Origin: an uncultured Pelagibacteraceae bacterium
GTDB taxonomy: Bacteria > Pseudomonadota > Alphaproteobacteria > Pelagibacterales > Pelagibacteraceae
DNA length: 35,490 nucleotides
Direction: 5' to 3'
NCBI GenBank assembly: GCA_902522955.1
Contig: CABYXR010000008.1
Coordinates: 1 to 35,490, forward strand
In this document: positions 34,304-35,490 of the stretch, piece after piece
Layout: each line of letters opens with the position of its first letter
Numbering within the stretch: position 1 is the first letter of the stretch
Translations under genes and position numbers: made by a program
The notes under the pieces: model-generated
The model's database searches: none
What the model was told of the DNA's origin: nothing
Seen by the model: only the letters and a program-made list of their open reading frames with translations

Positions 34304-35311
34304 ATGAGTAATTTAGATAAATTAGAAAAGAACTTTATTTTTAGAAAAATAGACAACGAAACTATTAATATACAAATATCAAATAATAATTTATTAATGG
34401 CAATTGTGGGAAGTTTCAATGAGCATTTATTGAATTTAGAAAAATTAACTAAAACTACAATTTTTTTTAGAGGAAATTCTCTTACAATTAAAGGGCAAAA
34501 GGAAAATACCTCTTTGGTACTAAATTCAATAAAATTTTTAATTGATAAGTTTATATTGACAAATGTCATAGAAAAAAATGATATTGTAATTTCTGTGAAA
34601 AAAAATATGGATACAAACAAAAACTCTAATGTTCAATCACTTGGACAACTTATTAAAACTCCTAGAAAATCTGTTATAGCGAGATCTGAAAAGCAATCAG
34701 AATATATTCAATCATTACAAACAAATGATATTGTAATGGCTCTAGGCCCAGCTGGAACAGGAAAAAGTTTTTTGGCTGTTTCAGTTGCAATAACCTTACT
34801 TATGGAAAAAAAAGTAGAGAGAGTAATCTTATCTCGTCCCGCAGTAGAAGCTGGAGAAAAACTTGGTTTCTTACCAGGTGATATGAAGGAAAAAGTTGAT
34901 CCATATTTAAGACCTTTATATGACGCTTTATATGATTTATTTGGATTTGAAAAAATACAAAAAAAAATTGATTCTGGAGAAATAGAAATAGCTCCACTGG
35001 CTTTCATGAGAGGAAGAACTTTAAAAAATTGTTTTGCAATTTTAGACGAAGCCCAAAACGCAACAGATACTCAAATTAAAATGTTTTTAACTAGAATTGG
35101 AGAAAATTCAAAATTGGTAGTTAATGGAGATCCATCACAGATAGATTTAATAAATAAATCTCAATCAGGTCTTATTAGATCAAAAGAAATATTAAAACAT
35201 ATTAAAGAAATTAAAATTATAAATTTCGACCATGCAGATGTTGTAAGACATCCATTAGTATCTAAAATTATTCGGGCTTATCAGAAAAAAAGCACTGATG
35301 ATAAAAATTAA
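34304..35311 (+). CDS. phoH: PhoH-like P-loop ATPase
   Basis: 335 aa, YbeZ/PhoH-like. The N-terminal ~110 residues form a KH-like RNA-binding region (NNNLLMAIVGSFNEHLLNLE, FFRGNSLTIKGQ). The ATPase core has Walker A ALGPAGTGKSFLAV (near 147-160), LSRPAVEAGEKLGFLPGD, DPYLRPLYDALYDLFG, and Walker B CFAILDEAQNAT (near 244-255). VVNGDPSQIDL and FDHADVVRHPLVSKII follow. In other proteobacteria YbeZ works with YbeY in rRNA maturation and stress, and here ybeY follows with a 14-base overlap. Confidence 0.96.
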   Translation: MSNLDKLEKNFIFRKIDNETINIQISNNNLLMAIVGSFNEHLLNLEKLTKTTIFFRGNSLTIKGQKENTSLVLNSIKFLIDKFILTNVIEKNDIVISVKKNMDTNKNSNVQSLGQLIKTPRKSVIARSEKQSEYIQSLQTNDIVMALGPAGTGKSFLAVSVAITLLMEKKVERVILSRPAVEAGEKLGFLPGDMKEKVDPYLRPLYDALYDLFGFEKIQKKIDSGEIEIAPLAFMRGRTLKNCFAILDEAQNATDTQIKMFLTRIGENSKLVVNGDPSQIDLINKSQSGLIRSKEILKHIKEIKIINFDHADVVRHPLVSKIIRAYQKKSTDDKN

Positions 35312-35490
35312 TGTAATTTCTAGCAATATTCATTGGCAAAAGACTTTAAAAAATCCTCAAGGTTATTTTGATTCTAAATTAAGTTTAATCAATAAAAAAG
35401 ATAAATTATTTAAGAAAAAAAAGTTAATTTGCTCTTTATTACTCTCAGATACGGAAGAAATTAAAAAATTAAATAAGAAATTTAGAAAAA
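35298..35490 (+). CDS. ybeY: Endoribonuclease YbeY, 5' part only
   Basis: A frame starting ATG at 35298, overlapping the phoH end by 14 bases, is open to the window edge (64 codons). It reads MIKINVISSNIHWQK, then KKKLICSLLLSDTEEIKKLN and KKFRK. The pattern of Leu-rich strand, Ser/Thr-Asp, xEIxxLNxxFR is that of the YbeY N-terminal half. The catalytic zinc motif HxxxHxxxxxH would lie beyond the window. YbeY acts in 16S rRNA 3'-end maturation and ribosome quality control. Position directly after phoH is the standard order. Confidence 0.88.
   Translation, partial: MIKINVISSNIHWQKTLKNPQGYFDSKLSLINKKDKLFKKKKLICSLLLSDTEEIKKLNKKFRK

Noticed and set aside
34174-34620. 148-aa minus-strand frame across the GT17/phoH junction
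   Set aside because: It is antisense to two supported genes and has a Phe/Ile/Ser composition typical of shadow frames.
1-35490. CRISPR array, toxin-antitoxin pair, prophage or insertion sequence
   Set aside because: I saw no direct-repeat array, transposase, integrase, phage structural gene or typical toxin-antitoxin pair; the small genes found are better explained as ArfA-like and a membrane protein.

Overview
This 35.5 kb window looks like chromosomal core DNA of a SAR11-type alphaproteobacterium (Candidatus Pelagibacter or a close relative). The support is an AT-rich composition (about 30% GC by eye), very Lys/Ile/Asn-rich proteins, almost no spacer DNA, many 1-4 base start/stop overlaps, and alphaproteobacterial gene order: mnmE-mnmG-rsmG-parA-parB, DUF3576-leuS-lptE-holA, grpE-dnaK-dnaJ-dapB and miaB-phoH-ybeY. 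I see no tRNA, rRNA, CRISPR array, insertion sequence or prophage. No gene-free stretch exceeds 300 bases; the longest is 10237-10457 (221 bases).

Layout. (1) 2-5699, plus: end of an unrecognised gene, then mnmE, mnmG, rsmG, parA and parB. This run serves tRNA wobble-U modification, 16S rRNA methylation and chromosome segregation. Two parS-like palindromes lie inside rsmG. (2) 5686-10236, minus: DUF3576 lipoprotein, leuS, lptE and holA as one tightly coupled unit. (3) 10458-11498, plus: a porin with a strong ribosome-binding site and a strong terminator hairpin. (4) 11515-13963: small, very compact, partly head-to-head genes: a divergent ThiE/TenI-like protein, PLP homeostasis protein, L,D-transpeptidase-fold protein, an OmpR-like regulator with a decayed receiver, and a 37-codon ArfA-like ribosome-rescue gene. 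(5) 13960-20213, minus: grpE, dnaK, dnaJ, a 55-aa two-helix membrane protein, dapB, nth and a PfkB-family kinase. (6) 20258-25658: rdgB (+), LpoA-like (-), rsmI (+), BON lipoprotein (+), and a two-domain malic enzyme (-). (7) 25733-30310, plus: murJ, trpS, an Nfu-type Fe-S carrier and a Bax-like glucosaminidase. (8) 30312-31244, minus: polysaccharide deacetylase with an uncertain start. (9) 31340-35490, plus: short tsaB, fur-family regulator, miaB, GT17 glycosyltransferase, phoH and the start of ybeY.

The themes are translation and RNA quality control (mnmE/G, rsmG, leuS, trpS, tsaB, miaB, rsmI, ybeY, ArfA-like), envelope and peptidoglycan biology (lptE, porin, L,D-transpeptidase, LpoA-like, BON, murJ, Bax-like, deacetylase, dapB) and genome maintenance (parAB/parS, holA, nth, rdgB). 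I found no obviously new multi-gene system. The most rewarding signals are the tiny ArfA-like gene, the paired parS sites inside rsmG, divergent genes whose start codons touch or overlap, a terminator buried in the coding end of the opposing gene, and a deacetylase whose apparent signal peptide lies upstream of any normal start codon next to a (TA)7 tract.
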